DNA of 64,000 bases from a bacterium (GTDB taxonomy: Bacteria > Desulfobacterota > JAPLJL01): positions 45,634 to 109,633 of the forward strand of contig JAQTNV010000004.1 of NCBI GenBank assembly GCA_028713675.1. The letters run 5' to 3'. Below are positions 1-9,382 of the stretch, piece after piece (the first letter of the stretch is position 1; every line of letters starts with the position of its first letter). Made by a program: the position numbers and the translations under genes. The notes under the pieces were generated by a model, which saw only the letters and a list, made by a program, of their open reading frames with translations, did no database searches and was not told where the DNA came from.

Positions 1-773
1 AGGTTCCGCTGGCTGAAGACCTCGCTGGAGAGGCCGGTATCATACTTGATCTCGGTAACCTCGAGCACGGTCTTATGCTTGTCTTCCACGTTCTCCATCA
101 CCATCTTTCGGGGGGTCCAGTGGCCCTGGATCTTCTCGACCTGGGAGTTGGTTAAGACCTTCAACAAAGATCCCTTCTTGGGATGGTAAAACTCGACTTT
201 GGTGGGAATCCAGCTTTCTTTGCTGACCCAGAGCTTGATCTTGGAATAACCGACTTCGGCTTTGGGTTTAGGACTTGCCTCCAGGACATATTCGGCGGGG
301 GTTTCTTCCAGGATCTTGGAGTCGTAGTCGTCCTTGTATTTGGTCTTCCCGATATCGTCATAGGAAAAATCCGTGCCCATGAAGCTTTCGTGTTTGACAT
401 GAGAGGCGATCCTCCGGATCTTGCCGAAAGCGGGCATGTAGAGATACATCTCATCCTCGGAGAGGGAGAGGAAACTCACCCCTTTTACGTCGGCCGGCGA
501 GAGGAAGCGGGTCAGGGTAAAATCGTCTCCTTTGGGGTTTTTCTTGAAGTAAGCCTTGATCTGGCGGACCCGCTCGCTCCCGTCTTTTTCCACCAGGATC
601 ATCTTGCTCATGCCTACGCTGTCCTTGGCTTCGCGCATGGTCGTGTCGACCTTATCCACGACCTCATCTGCGGTGAGCGCCCAGGAAAGGCGGGTGAAAG
701 TTAAAAGGTAAAAAGAGAGAAGTAACACTAACGAAAGAAAAAAGGCTTTCTGTTTTTTGACTGTTTTATCCAT
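1..773 (-). CDS. LolA-like outer membrane lipoprotein-sorting family protein (3' end cut by window)
   Basis: The ATG at 773 follows a clear AAAGGAGGAATAA ribosome site. About 257 codons are visible and the stop lies just outside the window. The product starts with a signal peptide (basic KKQK, hydrophobic core, SWA cleavage site before LTADE). The mature part, with DDIGKTKYKDDY and SKIKLWVSKESW, looks like the LolA_like/outer membrane lipoprotein-sorting family, which has a half-barrel fold that carries lipids or lipoproteins in the periplasm. It lies 101 bases downstream of an RND/MMPL exporter on the same strand, a common pairing, so it probably receives or hands on a hydrophobic cargo. Oddly, the signal-peptide core is encoded by a degenerate heptamer repeat (about 697-748). 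Family is fairly sure; cargo is unknown. Confidence 0.8.
   Translation of the reverse strand, partial: MDKTVKKQKAFFLSLVLLLSFYLLTFTRLSWALTADEVVDKVDTTMREAKDSVGMSKMILVEKDGSERVRQIKAYFKKNPKGDDFTLTRFLSPADVKGVSFLSLSEDEMYLYMPAFGKIRRIASHVKHESFMGTDFSYDDIGKTKYKDDYDSKILEETPAEYVLEASPKPKAEVGYSKIKLWVSKESWIPTKVEFYHPKKGSLLKVLTNSQVEKIQGHWTPRKMVMENVEDKHKTVLEVTEIKYDTGLSSEVFSQRN
697..748. repeat. degenerate heptamer array inside signal-peptide coding sequence
   Basis: Units such as GTGAAAG, TTAAAAG, GTAAAAA, GAGAGAA and GTAACAC follow one another at a period of 7. Read on the minus strand they give the Leu/Phe/Tyr-rich core of the LolA-like signal peptide. The match to period 7 is looser than in other arrays of the window. 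Confidence 0.5.
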
Positions 774-874
774 TTATTCCTCCTTTTAAAGATAAGCAAT
801 AATTAATTTACCACTTAAACGAAATATTCTGAATTTTTGAACAAAGAACCGGAACCTGAAATTAAGAACATCGA

Positions 875-3811
875 TTATTTTTTGATAAATTTCATCTTGG
901 TCGAAAGCAGGAGAGCGGGGAGCAGGGTCAGGGATCCGACGGAACTGATTACCATCAGGAGGGCCAGGAGCCAGCCGAACCTCTGGGTGGGGACGATGCT
1001 GCTGAAGACGAGGACGATGAAGCCCATCGTGACCGAGATGGCGTTGATCAGGATCGCCCGGCCGGTGGTTTCAAAGGTCTGCTCCAGGGCGCGGGAAATA
1101 TTGCCCTGGGTTTTTTCCAGTTCCTCCCGGAAGCGGGAAGTGAAGTGAATGGTGTAATCGATCCCGATGCCGATCCCGATGGATGATACCATCATCGTGG
1201 TGTCGTCGACCGGGACCCCGAAATAGGACATGATCCCGAAGTTGGTCAGAACGGTCAGGGAAATCGGGGCCATGGCGATCAGGCCTCCCTGGAAAGATTT
1301 AAACTGGATAATCATCAGGATCAAAACCAGGAACAGGGCCAGAAAGATGGATTGCATCATGTTGTTGACCAGTTCGGGATAGAGCTTGTTGAACATTACG
1401 GGTCCGCCGGTTTCCTGGAAAAGCGCGGAGATTTCCGATTCGACCGGGGCTGAACCCAGGGGGAATTTTTCCGGAAGTGCGACCCGCCGGTCGTGAATCT
1501 CCCAGAGATATCCTTGAAGATATTTGGCGAAATTATGGTCGGTTTTGAACTGTGCGGGCAAAAGAGCGATTATTTGTTGCCCGAGGAGATCGATTTCTTC
1601 GGCATTAAGCTTCTCCTGGATTCGATTGGAAAGGGACCGGGTCAGGGAGGAAATCGTCTCCGGGGAGGTTTTTATCTTTTTGGCCTTGAAGAGCGGGATA
1701 AGGGCCGACTCCACCCGGGACGGATCGGACGCTCCGTTGGAGATCGTACCGATCGCGGCCACAACCATGCTGTCGATGAATTTTCCGTCTTTGATTTCGA
1801 TTTCCGACTGGGGGGAGACAAGATATTCCCGCAGTGAAACCGAGAGGCGTTCCTTTTGGGGCTGATCGAGTCCGGCGAAGGGTTGATTTGTTCCGGAAGC
1901 CAGGATTTCCCTGACCTTCGGAGAAAGGGAGGAGGACCCTTCCATCTTTTCCGGATTTCCCTGTTTTTTGGCGGTGGCCTTGACCAGGTTGACGATATTC
2001 TCTCCGATCATATCCAGCTGATTCACCATGACTTTTTCCCGGGTGGCGGGATCGAGTCTTTCCAGGTCAACGACCTTGGTTTTCCCGACGGTGTGATCTT
2101 TAAAATATTTTTGGAGCTCAGCGACGGAGAATAATTGCTGCTTGGTATTGTAGGTGCTCAGCGTGGTTTGGATGAGGGCTTCCTGGTTCCCCCTCTTGAC
2201 CAGCAGGTCGACAAATTCGTTGCCTTCCAGGAACAGGAAGAGATTGGACACCCCTTCCGCCGTATCCGGGATGGAATAACGGCCGTTGAGCTGATAATTG
2301 GCCTCCATGATCAGGTCCGCGACGGACTGGGGGTTGCAGACATAAGTGATGGTGTCGAGATATTGGCTCATCCGGCGCATTTCCTTCAGCACAAAGGGAT
2401 TCAGGATGTCTCCCCGGACGTCGACCAGCAGAGGCTGGGATCCGCCGAAGGCTTCCCGAGTGAAGTTTTCCGCGACCCGGACCGGGCTGTCCGGCTTGAA
2501 ATATTCGACGAAATTGACCTCGCGGGTCAGGCGGGGGAGGCCGGAGATCGAAACCAGGGCGATGATGATACAGATAACGATGATGGGCCAGCGGTATTTC
2601 ACCGGGAAGCTGGAGAAACGGGCGAAAAAATTATAGACCAGTGTGGCCATCCGGCTTTCCCCGGGTTTTTTCACGGGGGCGGTCCGGACTTTTAAAACGG
2701 CCAGGGAGGCCGGGATGAACGTGACCGCGATCAGGAAAGCGAATCCGATCCCGGCGGCGATGAAAAGCCCGGTCTCCTGGACCGGGGGCATGCTGGCATA
2801 GACGAAGGTTCCAAAACCGATCTGGGTGGTCAGGGCGGCCAGGAAGACCGGGACGGTGATCTGTTTCGCCATCTGAATCAGGCCCGGGATCTTGTCCTCG
2901 GAGGTTTTTACCTCGTTGTAATAGCGGTTCACCACGTGAATCCCGTAGGCGCTCCCGCAGGCGATCAGGAGCACGGGGATAACGGAGGAAAGCATGTTCA
3001 TTTCCCGGCCCAGGGCGTGGATCAGTCCCAGCGTCCAGACGGTGGCAAACAATACCGTCAGGATCGGAAGGAATATTCCCCGCAGGGTCCGGAAGCTGAG
3101 GAATAGTACGAACATGACCGCAAAAATGGTGATCGGGGTCAGACCGAGGAAATCAGTCTTAATGATTTTGTCTATGTATCTCATCTGGAAGGGAAAACCG
3201 GCATAGTAGGGTTTTTTAATCAGGCTTTGCGGGCGGGACGTGATTTTTCCGATGGCATCTTCGATCTGGCCGGCGATTACGACTTCGTCCGCATCCACCA
3301 GGATCCGGGCGAGGATGAGCGTGGATTTACCGTCCCTGGAGATAATCACACCGGAATACATGTCCTTGGAAAGGGTATATTCCTTCAGGCGCGAGAGGAC
3401 TTGCGGATCACGGGGGATATTATCCGGGTCGATCAGTTTGCCCACCTCGATTCCATCCTCGATTTTCCGGATGTCGATGATATTGGTCAGGCTGATCACG
3501 CTGGCGATGCCGGGTATCTTTTCGATGGCATCGGTGATTTCCTGGATTTCAGCCAGCGTGGCATAGTCGAAAATACCCCCGGTTTCCAGGGCGATAACGC
3601 AGAGATCGGCTCCCTGGAAGGTTTTATCCACCTCCTTGAAGAGCTCGGCGACCGGATCATGGCGGGGAAGAAACGCGGTCAGGTCGGAATTGATGGTCAG
3701 TTTGCGTGCGGAGTAGCCGGAGGCGACGGTGATCAGGACCGTGGCCAGGATGATCCAATAACGGAAGCGGATAACCCAGTTGGCGAATTTTTCGAGGGTA
3801 AATTTACGCAT
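875..3811 (-). CDS. RND superfamily exporter, MMPL type
   Basis: Inner-membrane efflux or lipid transporter of the RND superfamily, about 978 residues. Two halves are visible, each with a transmembrane helix, a large periplasmic domain and a block of five to six helices (for example around FLGLTPITIFAVMFVLFLSF and NNMMQSIFLALFLVLILMII). The second block has the family motif GIGIGIDYTIHFTSRF. I choose the ATG at 3811, giving MRKFTLEKFANWVIRFRYW, a typical RND amino end; a TTG at 3853 would add 14 residues but has no upstream ribosome site. It shares an operon with the downstream LolA-like gene. The substrate may be a hydrophobic molecule such as a lipid or hopanoid-like compound; this is inference from family and partner. 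Confidence 0.85.
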   Translation of the reverse strand: MRKFTLEKFANWVIRFRYWIILATVLITVASGYSARKLTINSDLTAFLPRHDPVAELFKEVDKTFQGADLCVIALETGGIFDYATLAEIQEITDAIEKIPGIASVISLTNIIDIRKIEDGIEVGKLIDPDNIPRDPQVLSRLKEYTLSKDMYSGVIISRDGKSTLILARILVDADEVVIAGQIEDAIGKITSRPQSLIKKPYYAGFPFQMRYIDKIIKTDFLGLTPITIFAVMFVLFLSFRTLRGIFLPILTVLFATVWTLGLIHALGREMNMLSSVIPVLLIACGSAYGIHVVNRYYNEVKTSEDKIPGLIQMAKQITVPVFLAALTTQIGFGTFVYASMPPVQETGLFIAAGIGFAFLIAVTFIPASLAVLKVRTAPVKKPGESRMATLVYNFFARFSSFPVKYRWPIIVICIIIALVSISGLPRLTREVNFVEYFKPDSPVRVAENFTREAFGGSQPLLVDVRGDILNPFVLKEMRRMSQYLDTITYVCNPQSVADLIMEANYQLNGRYSIPDTAEGVSNLFLFLEGNEFVDLLVKRGNQEALIQTTLSTYNTKQQLFSVAELQKYFKDHTVGKTKVVDLERLDPATREKVMVNQLDMIGENIVNLVKATAKKQGNPEKMEGSSSLSPKVREILASGTNQPFAGLDQPQKERLSVSLREYLVSPQSEIEIKDGKFIDSMVVAAIGTISNGASDPSRVESALIPLFKAKKIKTSPETISSLTRSLSNRIQEKLNAEEIDLLGQQIIALLPAQFKTDHNFAKYLQGYLWEIHDRRVALPEKFPLGSAPVESEISALFQETGGPVMFNKLYPELVNNMMQSIFLALFLVLILMIIQFKSFQGGLIAMAPISLTVLTNFGIMSYFGVPVDDTTMMVSSIGIGIGIDYTIHFTSRFREELEKTQGNISRALEQTFETTGRAILINAISVTMGFIVLVFSSIVPTQRFGWLLALLMVISSVGSLTLLPALLLSTKMKFIKK

Positions 3812-3830
3812 AGCGTCAAAAAGTGCGTTT

Positions 3831-3860
3831 AATATAGATGTTTTCACCTCCAAGTGTCAA
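3831..3860 (-). promoter_or_regulatory. candidate sigma-70 promoter for the RND/LolA-like pair
   Basis: On the minus strand TTGACA (3860-3855) is followed by an 18-base spacer and TATATT (3836-3831). Transcription would start near 3824, only about a dozen bases before the chosen ATG at 3811, so the message would be almost leaderless. It lies downstream of the hydrolase terminator, which supports separate transcription. Confidence 0.5.
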
Positions 3861-3900
3861 GGAAACCAATAACTGAGCAATTTATGCCTGGTAGGGCAGG

Positions 3901-3926
3901 AAAAAAAACGGCCAACCCAAAGGCCG
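3901..3926 (-). terminator. intrinsic terminator after the FadL/hydrolase operon
   Basis: On the minus strand the stem CGGCC / GGCCG with loop TTTGGGTT is followed directly by eight T residues. It ends the minus-strand operon about 35 bases after the hydrolase stop. Confidence 0.8.
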
Positions 3927-3960
3927 GCCGCCTAAGAAAGCCAAAGACCCTGAAAGCCGT

Positions 3961-6468
3961 TCAAGGCCTCATTTTTATTTCGCCTTCCGCGGGATCCAGC
4001 AGGTATCTTGAAGTAAAAAGCTGGGAAAGCCCGTACTGATATTCGGTGATCCGGCTTCGGGCAGTGGTGTCTCCCTTCAGGAAATAATCGAACCAGGCCA
4101 GGGCGTAATGGGAGGAAACCGGGTGCTCCCATTCCGGAACCAGCGGCCAGTGGCGGAAGGGGGAATCCGCCCCTTCGCCTTCGATAGTGTTGAATCCCCC
4201 ATGACTGGCCGCCCCGATGATAATCACCTGCTTGGGCGGATTGGTGATATCGTAAAAAATTTCGTTGCCAATCGGGCCAACGAGGGGAGCGCCCAGGTCG
4301 AGGAGATCGAAGTCGGCCGATTGGATCTGGGTGGGAACCCGGGAACTGGCGGAGCAGAAATAGAGGGTCATGGAAACCTCCACCGCGGCCTTGACCCGGT
4401 AATCGTTGACCTGTTCATTGCAGACGGCCATGGAACCCCGGGAGTGGCCCATGATCCCCAGTTTGTCAGCATCGACGCGGTCGGAAATCGGGCTGACCTT
4501 GTAGAGATAGGTAACCGCGTCATAGAGGTCGTTTTCCCAACCGGGCCAGAGGTAATGCTCGAACCAGTAGGAGCCCATCCCCGGGGTGTCGCCCTCAGAT
4601 TCGGCCTGCCCGCCCGGTTCGAAGACGAAAACCGCGTAGCCGTTCCGGGATAAATCCATGGCGATCCAGTGATAGGTGTCCAGCCAGCAGATGGTGCCGG
4701 GGTTGAAAACGATCCCCGGGACCTTGGCGGTGGTGGTGGCGGAGTCGGGCCAGTAGAGGCGGCCGCCCAGGATTTTTTCCTCCCGGTTGGTGAAGAAGAC
4801 ATTTTGAATCAAAACATCTCCGTCGGCTTCGATGGCCTCCTCCCGGACGGGAAAGACATAATCCTCAAAGCCGGGGTCGCCCCGTTCCTCTGGCAAGACG
4901 GGGGCGAATACCGATTCCATCCAGCGGGAGTAAAGGTTGACTAACAGTGCGATCAGGGCGTTGATGGAACTTTTATCGGCCGTGACCAGATTGCCGTTTT
5001 CAGACAGGGATTCCCGGATCTGCAGGGCGCCGTTGAATGAGGGATCGGACCAGTCGAGATAAACAAGAAATCCGGCCGGACTGGAATCCGGCACGGTGAT
5101 GCCGTCGGCCGGAATGGCCTGGCCGAAATGCGGTCCGTCACCGGCGGTCTCCCAGGGGTAGATCAAGGGCAGAACGCTGGCAGTCCCGATCTCCAGTTCC
5201 ACCTGGAACTCGCCGTTGGTATCGGTGGCGGGGAAAAAGGCGCGGGGGTCGGGAAAATCGGCGAAGAGCTTTTTTAAATCCACCCGGGCCAGGTTCGGAA
5301 GCTGGTGAAGTTTTCCCGCTTCGCCGAACCCGGGAAAGGCAAGCACGGCATTAAGCTCCGCCAGATCCAGGACGGCGTCTTCGCCCCGCAGGGCCTTCCG
5401 GACCCGGAGGACCAGTTCGTCGATGACGGGAATGAGGTCTTCGGTTCCTTTCGGGAGATAGATATCACTGCACCAGGGAGCGTCGGTGACATTCCAGTGC
5501 CGTACCGGGTTGATCGACACCCGGTCCCCGGCGCCGACCACCCCGTCGTGGTTTTCATCCACGAACCCGAAAACCTTCTGCAACGGGTCGGTTCCATCCT
5601 TTTTCAGAAGCGCGCTGAAAAGGGAGCCGTTTTCCCCGGAAACCCATTCCATGGTGGCGTTGAGCTTGGCCAGGCCGGCCGAAAATTTATCCCGGTCCTG
5701 GATTTTCAGCAGATCGGGACTGCCGGCGAGCACCGGACCGAATTTTCGGACCAGGGAAACCCAGCCGACCGGGCCGCCGGTCACATCCAGGGGGAAACTG
5801 AGCCCGGAGAGGAGACTCATGGGGTCGATGTTGAGATTGAGACTTTTAATAATCAGGGCGGCGGCCTGGACCAGGCCCGTCAACACCCCGGCCAGCCGGA
5901 CCTCGAACTCGTCGGCTTCACCGCCGATATCGATCAGGTATTCCTGGTCGAACCGGATCCGGACCGGGACGGAAGGCATGGTAATCTTGAAATTATCCAG
6001 GTTGATGGCCTGAAGGTGGATCTCCATTTCAGCCATGAGCTCGACCACCGGATCAAGATATAAATTTATCAGGGTGGCGGGGTCCAGCTGCATGGGCGTG
6101 ACGGGAGCGGATGAAATCCCCGGCTGCCCGGGCCGGGAATAGAGCTTGTTCCCGGGAGAAACCGACGAAGGCTGGGCCAATCCCATCATCAGGGAATAGA
6201 GCATTTCCGCGGCCGTGGAAATCTCGTCCGCGGCCAACATTCCGTCGGAGAGGGCGACCCCGTAATGGGCGGAATCGTTGTCCGGGTGCCGGGCCAGCTC
6301 GGAAAGAAACTGGGTTTTCGCGGCCGCGGGGTTGCCCTGGCCGATCAGATCGATTCCCTGCTTGACCTGGGAGGTGAGCTGGGAATTACCACCTCCGCCT
6401 CCGCAGGAGAGGCAGCCAAGTCCGAAAGCTCCGATAAAAGCCCAACTCAGGATTTTCCGGGTCTTCAT
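3961..6468 (-). CDS. large lipoprotein with C-terminal alpha/beta-hydrolase domain
   Basis: About 835 residues from the ATG at 6468, which has GGAG upstream; the open frame extends 15 codons further but without support. The amino end MKTRKILSWAFIGAF leads to cysteines before a Gly-rich linker, suggesting a lipoprotein. Residues 20-100 resemble a TPR-like segment (GNPAAAKTQFLSELARHP). A calcium-loop-like DENHDGVVGAGD lies near residue 305. The last 300 residues are an alpha/beta hydrolase with nucleophile elbow GHSRGS near residue 674, and a later SHGGFNTIEG stretch may hold the histidine. Last gene of the FadL operon (34 bases after the preceding stop). The first half resembles the lipoprotein at 54222-56129. 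Substrate unknown; esterase or lipase activity on imported hydrophobic compounds is plausible. Confidence 0.75.
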   Translation of the reverse strand: MKTRKILSWAFIGAFGLGCLSCGGGGGNSQLTSQVKQGIDLIGQGNPAAAKTQFLSELARHPDNDSAHYGVALSDGMLAADEISTAAEMLYSLMMGLAQPSSVSPGNKLYSRPGQPGISSAPVTPMQLDPATLINLYLDPVVELMAEMEIHLQAINLDNFKITMPSVPVRIRFDQEYLIDIGGEADEFEVRLAGVLTGLVQAAALIIKSLNLNIDPMSLLSGLSFPLDVTGGPVGWVSLVRKFGPVLAGSPDLLKIQDRDKFSAGLAKLNATMEWVSGENGSLFSALLKKDGTDPLQKVFGFVDENHDGVVGAGDRVSINPVRHWNVTDAPWCSDIYLPKGTEDLIPVIDELVLRVRKALRGEDAVLDLAELNAVLAFPGFGEAGKLHQLPNLARVDLKKLFADFPDPRAFFPATDTNGEFQVELEIGTASVLPLIYPWETAGDGPHFGQAIPADGITVPDSSPAGFLVYLDWSDPSFNGALQIRESLSENGNLVTADKSSINALIALLVNLYSRWMESVFAPVLPEERGDPGFEDYVFPVREEAIEADGDVLIQNVFFTNREEKILGGRLYWPDSATTTAKVPGIVFNPGTICWLDTYHWIAMDLSRNGYAVFVFEPGGQAESEGDTPGMGSYWFEHYLWPGWENDLYDAVTYLYKVSPISDRVDADKLGIMGHSRGSMAVCNEQVNDYRVKAAVEVSMTLYFCSASSRVPTQIQSADFDLLDLGAPLVGPIGNEIFYDITNPPKQVIIIGAASHGGFNTIEGEGADSPFRHWPLVPEWEHPVSSHYALAWFDYFLKGDTTARSRITEYQYGLSQLFTSRYLLDPAEGEIKMRP

Positions 6469-6502
6469 TTTGTTTCTCCGCTCGCCAGAACCGATCCGGA
6501 TT

Positions 6503-7858
6503 TTAGAAGGCATACATCAAGGTTCCGCTGATCAGGTGATTGCTGCCTTCCGCGGTATAGCTTTTATCGGCGGGGTCAACCTTGGTGACGGACACTTTCT
6601 GCAGGAATTGCCCCTGGTAAGTAAGGTCAACGTTGATCGGGTTGGAGATAAGATTGAACGGATCGGTAAAATTAATGCCAATTCCGGCCGAGATCCCGTT
6701 GACGCAAGGATCGATAAAACTGGTTTTCCCGGTTTGAGCTGAAACGGAGGCATTCCGGTAAAAATACCCGGCCCGGGCATCGAGATGTTCAGTTACCTTG
6801 TATTCCAGACCCAGGCGGGGAATCCAATAATCCTTGAATTTGAATTCACCGTAATTTGGCAGATACTTCTCGAGCAAGCCCACCACTATGTTCAAATTCG
6901 GATTAGCTTTCGCTTCGGTAAGATCAACCATCGCGACCGGGGGGATAAAATCGGACATGTCCACCCAGGTGACGGCCAGGGCAACCCGCAGGTCTTCCAT
7001 GGGCTTGACCCCGAATCCCATTTCCACCTGCTGGGGTTTGTAGGCGTCGGTTAAATTGAGGACGACCGGGATGGAGCCGAACCCGGGCATGATCGCGCTG
7101 GGGTCGATATTAGCTTTGACTCTTATTTTGACCTGGGTTTTCCCGTGATAGGCGGCGCCCAGGGAGAGCCAGTCGGTGGGATGGTACTGGATGCCGGCGG
7201 TGGGAGCTGTTTCCAGGGGGAATTTGGCATCCAGGTTGACTTTGGCCTGGTCATCTACCATCGCCACGTCCACGGTCATGGGATTGAGGTGAGCCAGGAG
7301 ATCGAGGCCGAGAGAAAACGCCAGTTTTTTCCAGGCTTTATAGGACAGCGCGGCTGTTATCTGGATGAAATGGTTGGCGTTTTCATATTGGACAAAATGA
7401 GGCTCGTAGGGATCGAAGGTTTTCAACTCGATGATGCGATCCAAAAACGGGTAAGGCAGATAAATCCCCACGCCGGCGGAAAACACCTCGCCGATTTTCC
7501 CGCCCCCCAGGGGGGTGGCCAGTCCAATGGAGATTCCCTGGTCGGTAGGTATTTCACTTCTGTCGGCGGCCGGGTTTGAACCCTTACCTTTTATTTTGAG
7601 GGAGGGAAAACCCTGGAGGAAGCTGGCTCCCACGTTCATGCTTTCTTCCTTATCGAATGCCATCCCGGCCGCGTTGTAGTAAACCGCGGAATAATCACTA
7701 TCATCACCGACCATGGCGCCGCCCATCGAGATGGCCCGGCTTCCGTACCCGTAATTATCCAAGGCGTGGCCCCAGGCGGATCGGGAACCGGCGCAGACCA
7801 GGCCGAGAAGCAGACATCCAAAAACGCAAATACCTGCCAGTTTTTTGCTCAGTAACAT
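6503..7858 (-). CDS. OmpP1/FadL family outer membrane transport protein (copy 1)
   Basis: 451 residues with a cleavable signal peptide (MLLSKKLAGICVFG, cleavage near SAWG) and the FadL amino-terminal signature NYGYGSRAISMGGAMVGDDSDYSAVYYNAAGM. The rest alternates short amphipathic strands, and the protein ends in YAF, a typical beta-barrel carboxyl end. FadL proteins form 14-stranded outer-membrane channels for long-chain fatty acids, and relatives take up aromatic or other hydrocarbons. Start ATG at 7858 has GGGGGAG upstream. It is the third of three FadL paralogues in a row (54 bases after copy 2) and is followed by the lipoprotein hydrolase. Confidence 0.88.
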   Translation of the reverse strand: MLLSKKLAGICVFGCLLLGLVCAGSRSAWGHALDNYGYGSRAISMGGAMVGDDSDYSAVYYNAAGMAFDKEESMNVGASFLQGFPSLKIKGKGSNPAADRSEIPTDQGISIGLATPLGGGKIGEVFSAGVGIYLPYPFLDRIIELKTFDPYEPHFVQYENANHFIQITAALSYKAWKKLAFSLGLDLLAHLNPMTVDVAMVDDQAKVNLDAKFPLETAPTAGIQYHPTDWLSLGAAYHGKTQVKIRVKANIDPSAIMPGFGSIPVVLNLTDAYKPQQVEMGFGVKPMEDLRVALAVTWVDMSDFIPPVAMVDLTEAKANPNLNIVVGLLEKYLPNYGEFKFKDYWIPRLGLEYKVTEHLDARAGYFYRNASVSAQTGKTSFIDPCVNGISAGIGINFTDPFNLISNPINVDLTYQGQFLQKVSVTKVDPADKSYTAEGSNHLISGTLMYAF

Positions 7859-7912
7859 TTACTCCCCCTTTCTTGAGATTTAGTAGTGAGCTAAAAGATT
7901 TGAGCTATTTTA

Positions 7913-9340
7913 TTAAAATGAAAGATTTAAAGACAGCCCCCCGGAAAATATATTTCCGTCAATTGTGTATCCGGGCCGGCCGGGATTGTCCGCGGGGACG
8001 CTCGCGAGCTTGGTCACTCGCCTTTTTTCAAGCAGCTGATACCGGAGGTGAAAATTCAGTTCCACGGGCTTGGCGATCAACCCCCAGGGGACCGGAAGGG
8101 TCAGGCCTATTCCCCCGGAAAAGGTATGCCGGTTGGAATCGAGGAAATTGGATTCCCCGGTCTGGTCGGGGACGGGAGAAGGGGAAAAGCCGTAACCGGC
8201 CCGGAGGGCGGTTTTGATTTTAGGGATCAGGCCGGACCGGTATTCGATTCCGAATCTTTGGCTCAGGGTATCGGAAAAATTCGGATCGGGAGGTTGCGGG
8301 ACGGAGGGGAGGGCCCGGTTGACCTCGGGGTCGGCGCTGGAAATCGAGATGTGGGCGGCCGGGTTGGGGAACCCGGACCATTCGGTCCGAATCAGATCAA
8401 AAGCGGCGGTCAGGTCCGGGAGGATATCCACCGCCCCGCCCAAAACGTATTGCCGGGGAGTGTAAAGGATGTGGCTGGAAATCATGATATCCAGGGCTTG
8501 GGGCGAATCGCTGAGACCCGAGGCGGTTTCGGAGGATTTCACATTTATCTTCATATCCAGTTTGTCCCGAAAGGTAACCCCGGCCCTGATCCAGGGGGCG
8601 AATTTTATCATCAGCCCGGCAACCGGGGTAAGGATGTAGGCAACATCGACCGTGTAATCGTATCCGGAGGGGGGAGCTCCCTCGGTAGGTTTCCCGTTGA
8701 GCAGGAGCAGGGCATCCAGGTGCATGGAGACGGAGGTAGGGATGGTCGCAGACATCTGGGCTCCCGCGCCGACGGAAAGAAAAGAAAAGATCTGGGCCGA
8801 GGCGGCAAAAATCATTGTCTGCTGGCGCAGTCGATGGTGGTCGAGCACGAAATCCGGCTGGCCGGCAGGGGGCAGGGACACATCGTAAATCAGGAGCGCC
8901 CCGGGCATGAACCCGGAAAAACCGAAGGCGGCCCTTTTCTGGAAAATTCCCCCGATGGGGACGACGAAGCCGAAGGGGATACCCTTAACATTTTCGATCC
9001 GGCTTTCCTGGGAATTGAAATGCAGGCGGGGATTGGTGTGGACATACCCGATCCCGAAGCGGGCTTCTTTAACCATGCTCAGGGCGCCGGGATTGTAATA
9101 GGCCCCGGAAGCATCATCGGCGATGGCGGTGTAGGCGCTTCCCATCGCGGCGTCCCGGCTTCCCACGCCAAAATCGTCGAAAGGTCCGGCCCAAACAAAA
9201 TCAGTGAAAAGTGAAAAGTAAAAAGTAAAAAGTAAAATTAATATCCTTATCCAATGACCGGGGAACGCTAACCGGCAACTGGGGGCTGCCGGGCTGGGGA
9301 CCGGGTGTATCGAGTTGTTGGTTTTTACTTTTCTGTTCAT
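7913..9340 (-). CDS. OmpP1/FadL family outer membrane transport protein (copy 2)
   Basis: About 475 residues with the FadL signature FDDFGVGSRDAAMGSAYTAI followed by ASGAYYNPGAL, ending in NLSF as expected of a beta-barrel. I prefer the ATG at 9340 over one 13 codons upstream; neither has a strong ribosome site. The amino end is unusual: about 35 residues of Pro/Ser-rich sequence precede the hydrophobic core ILILLFTFYFSLFTDFVWA. That core is encoded by five heptamer repeat units at 9203-9237, and the start region at 9340-9375 is itself repeat-like, so the signal peptide seems to have been assembled from repeat DNA. Second gene of the four-gene FadL operon. Confidence 0.85.
   Translation of the reverse strand: MNRKVKTNNSIHPVPSPAAPSCRLAFPGHWIRILILLFTFYFSLFTDFVWAGPFDDFGVGSRDAAMGSAYTAIADDASGAYYNPGALSMVKEARFGIGYVHTNPRLHFNSQESRIENVKGIPFGFVVPIGGIFQKRAAFGFSGFMPGALLIYDVSLPPAGQPDFVLDHHRLRQQTMIFAASAQIFSFLSVGAGAQMSATIPTSVSMHLDALLLLNGKPTEGAPPSGYDYTVDVAYILTPVAGLMIKFAPWIRAGVTFRDKLDMKINVKSSETASGLSDSPQALDIMISSHILYTPRQYVLGGAVDILPDLTAAFDLIRTEWSGFPNPAAHISISSADPEVNRALPSVPQPPDPNFSDTLSQRFGIEYRSGLIPKIKTALRAGYGFSPSPVPDQTGESNFLDSNRHTFSGGIGLTLPVPWGLIAKPVELNFHLRYQLLEKRRVTKLASVPADNPGRPGYTIDGNIFSGGLSLNLSF
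9203..9237. repeat. five-unit heptamer array coding for a signal peptide
   Basis: Units AGTGAAA, AGTGAAA, AGTAAAA, AGTAAAA, AGTAAAA follow one another exactly. On the minus strand they encode the hydrophobic core of the FadL copy 2 signal peptide. Confidence 0.85.
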
Positions 9341-9382
9341 CTGAAAACCGGCTACCTGCGACTGGCTACTTGCCCCCATCTA

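Noticed and set aside
3812-3853. TTG start for the RND exporter at 3853
   Set aside because: No ribosome site upstream, and the extra residues are unlike RND amino ends; the promoter TATATT lies within this segment.
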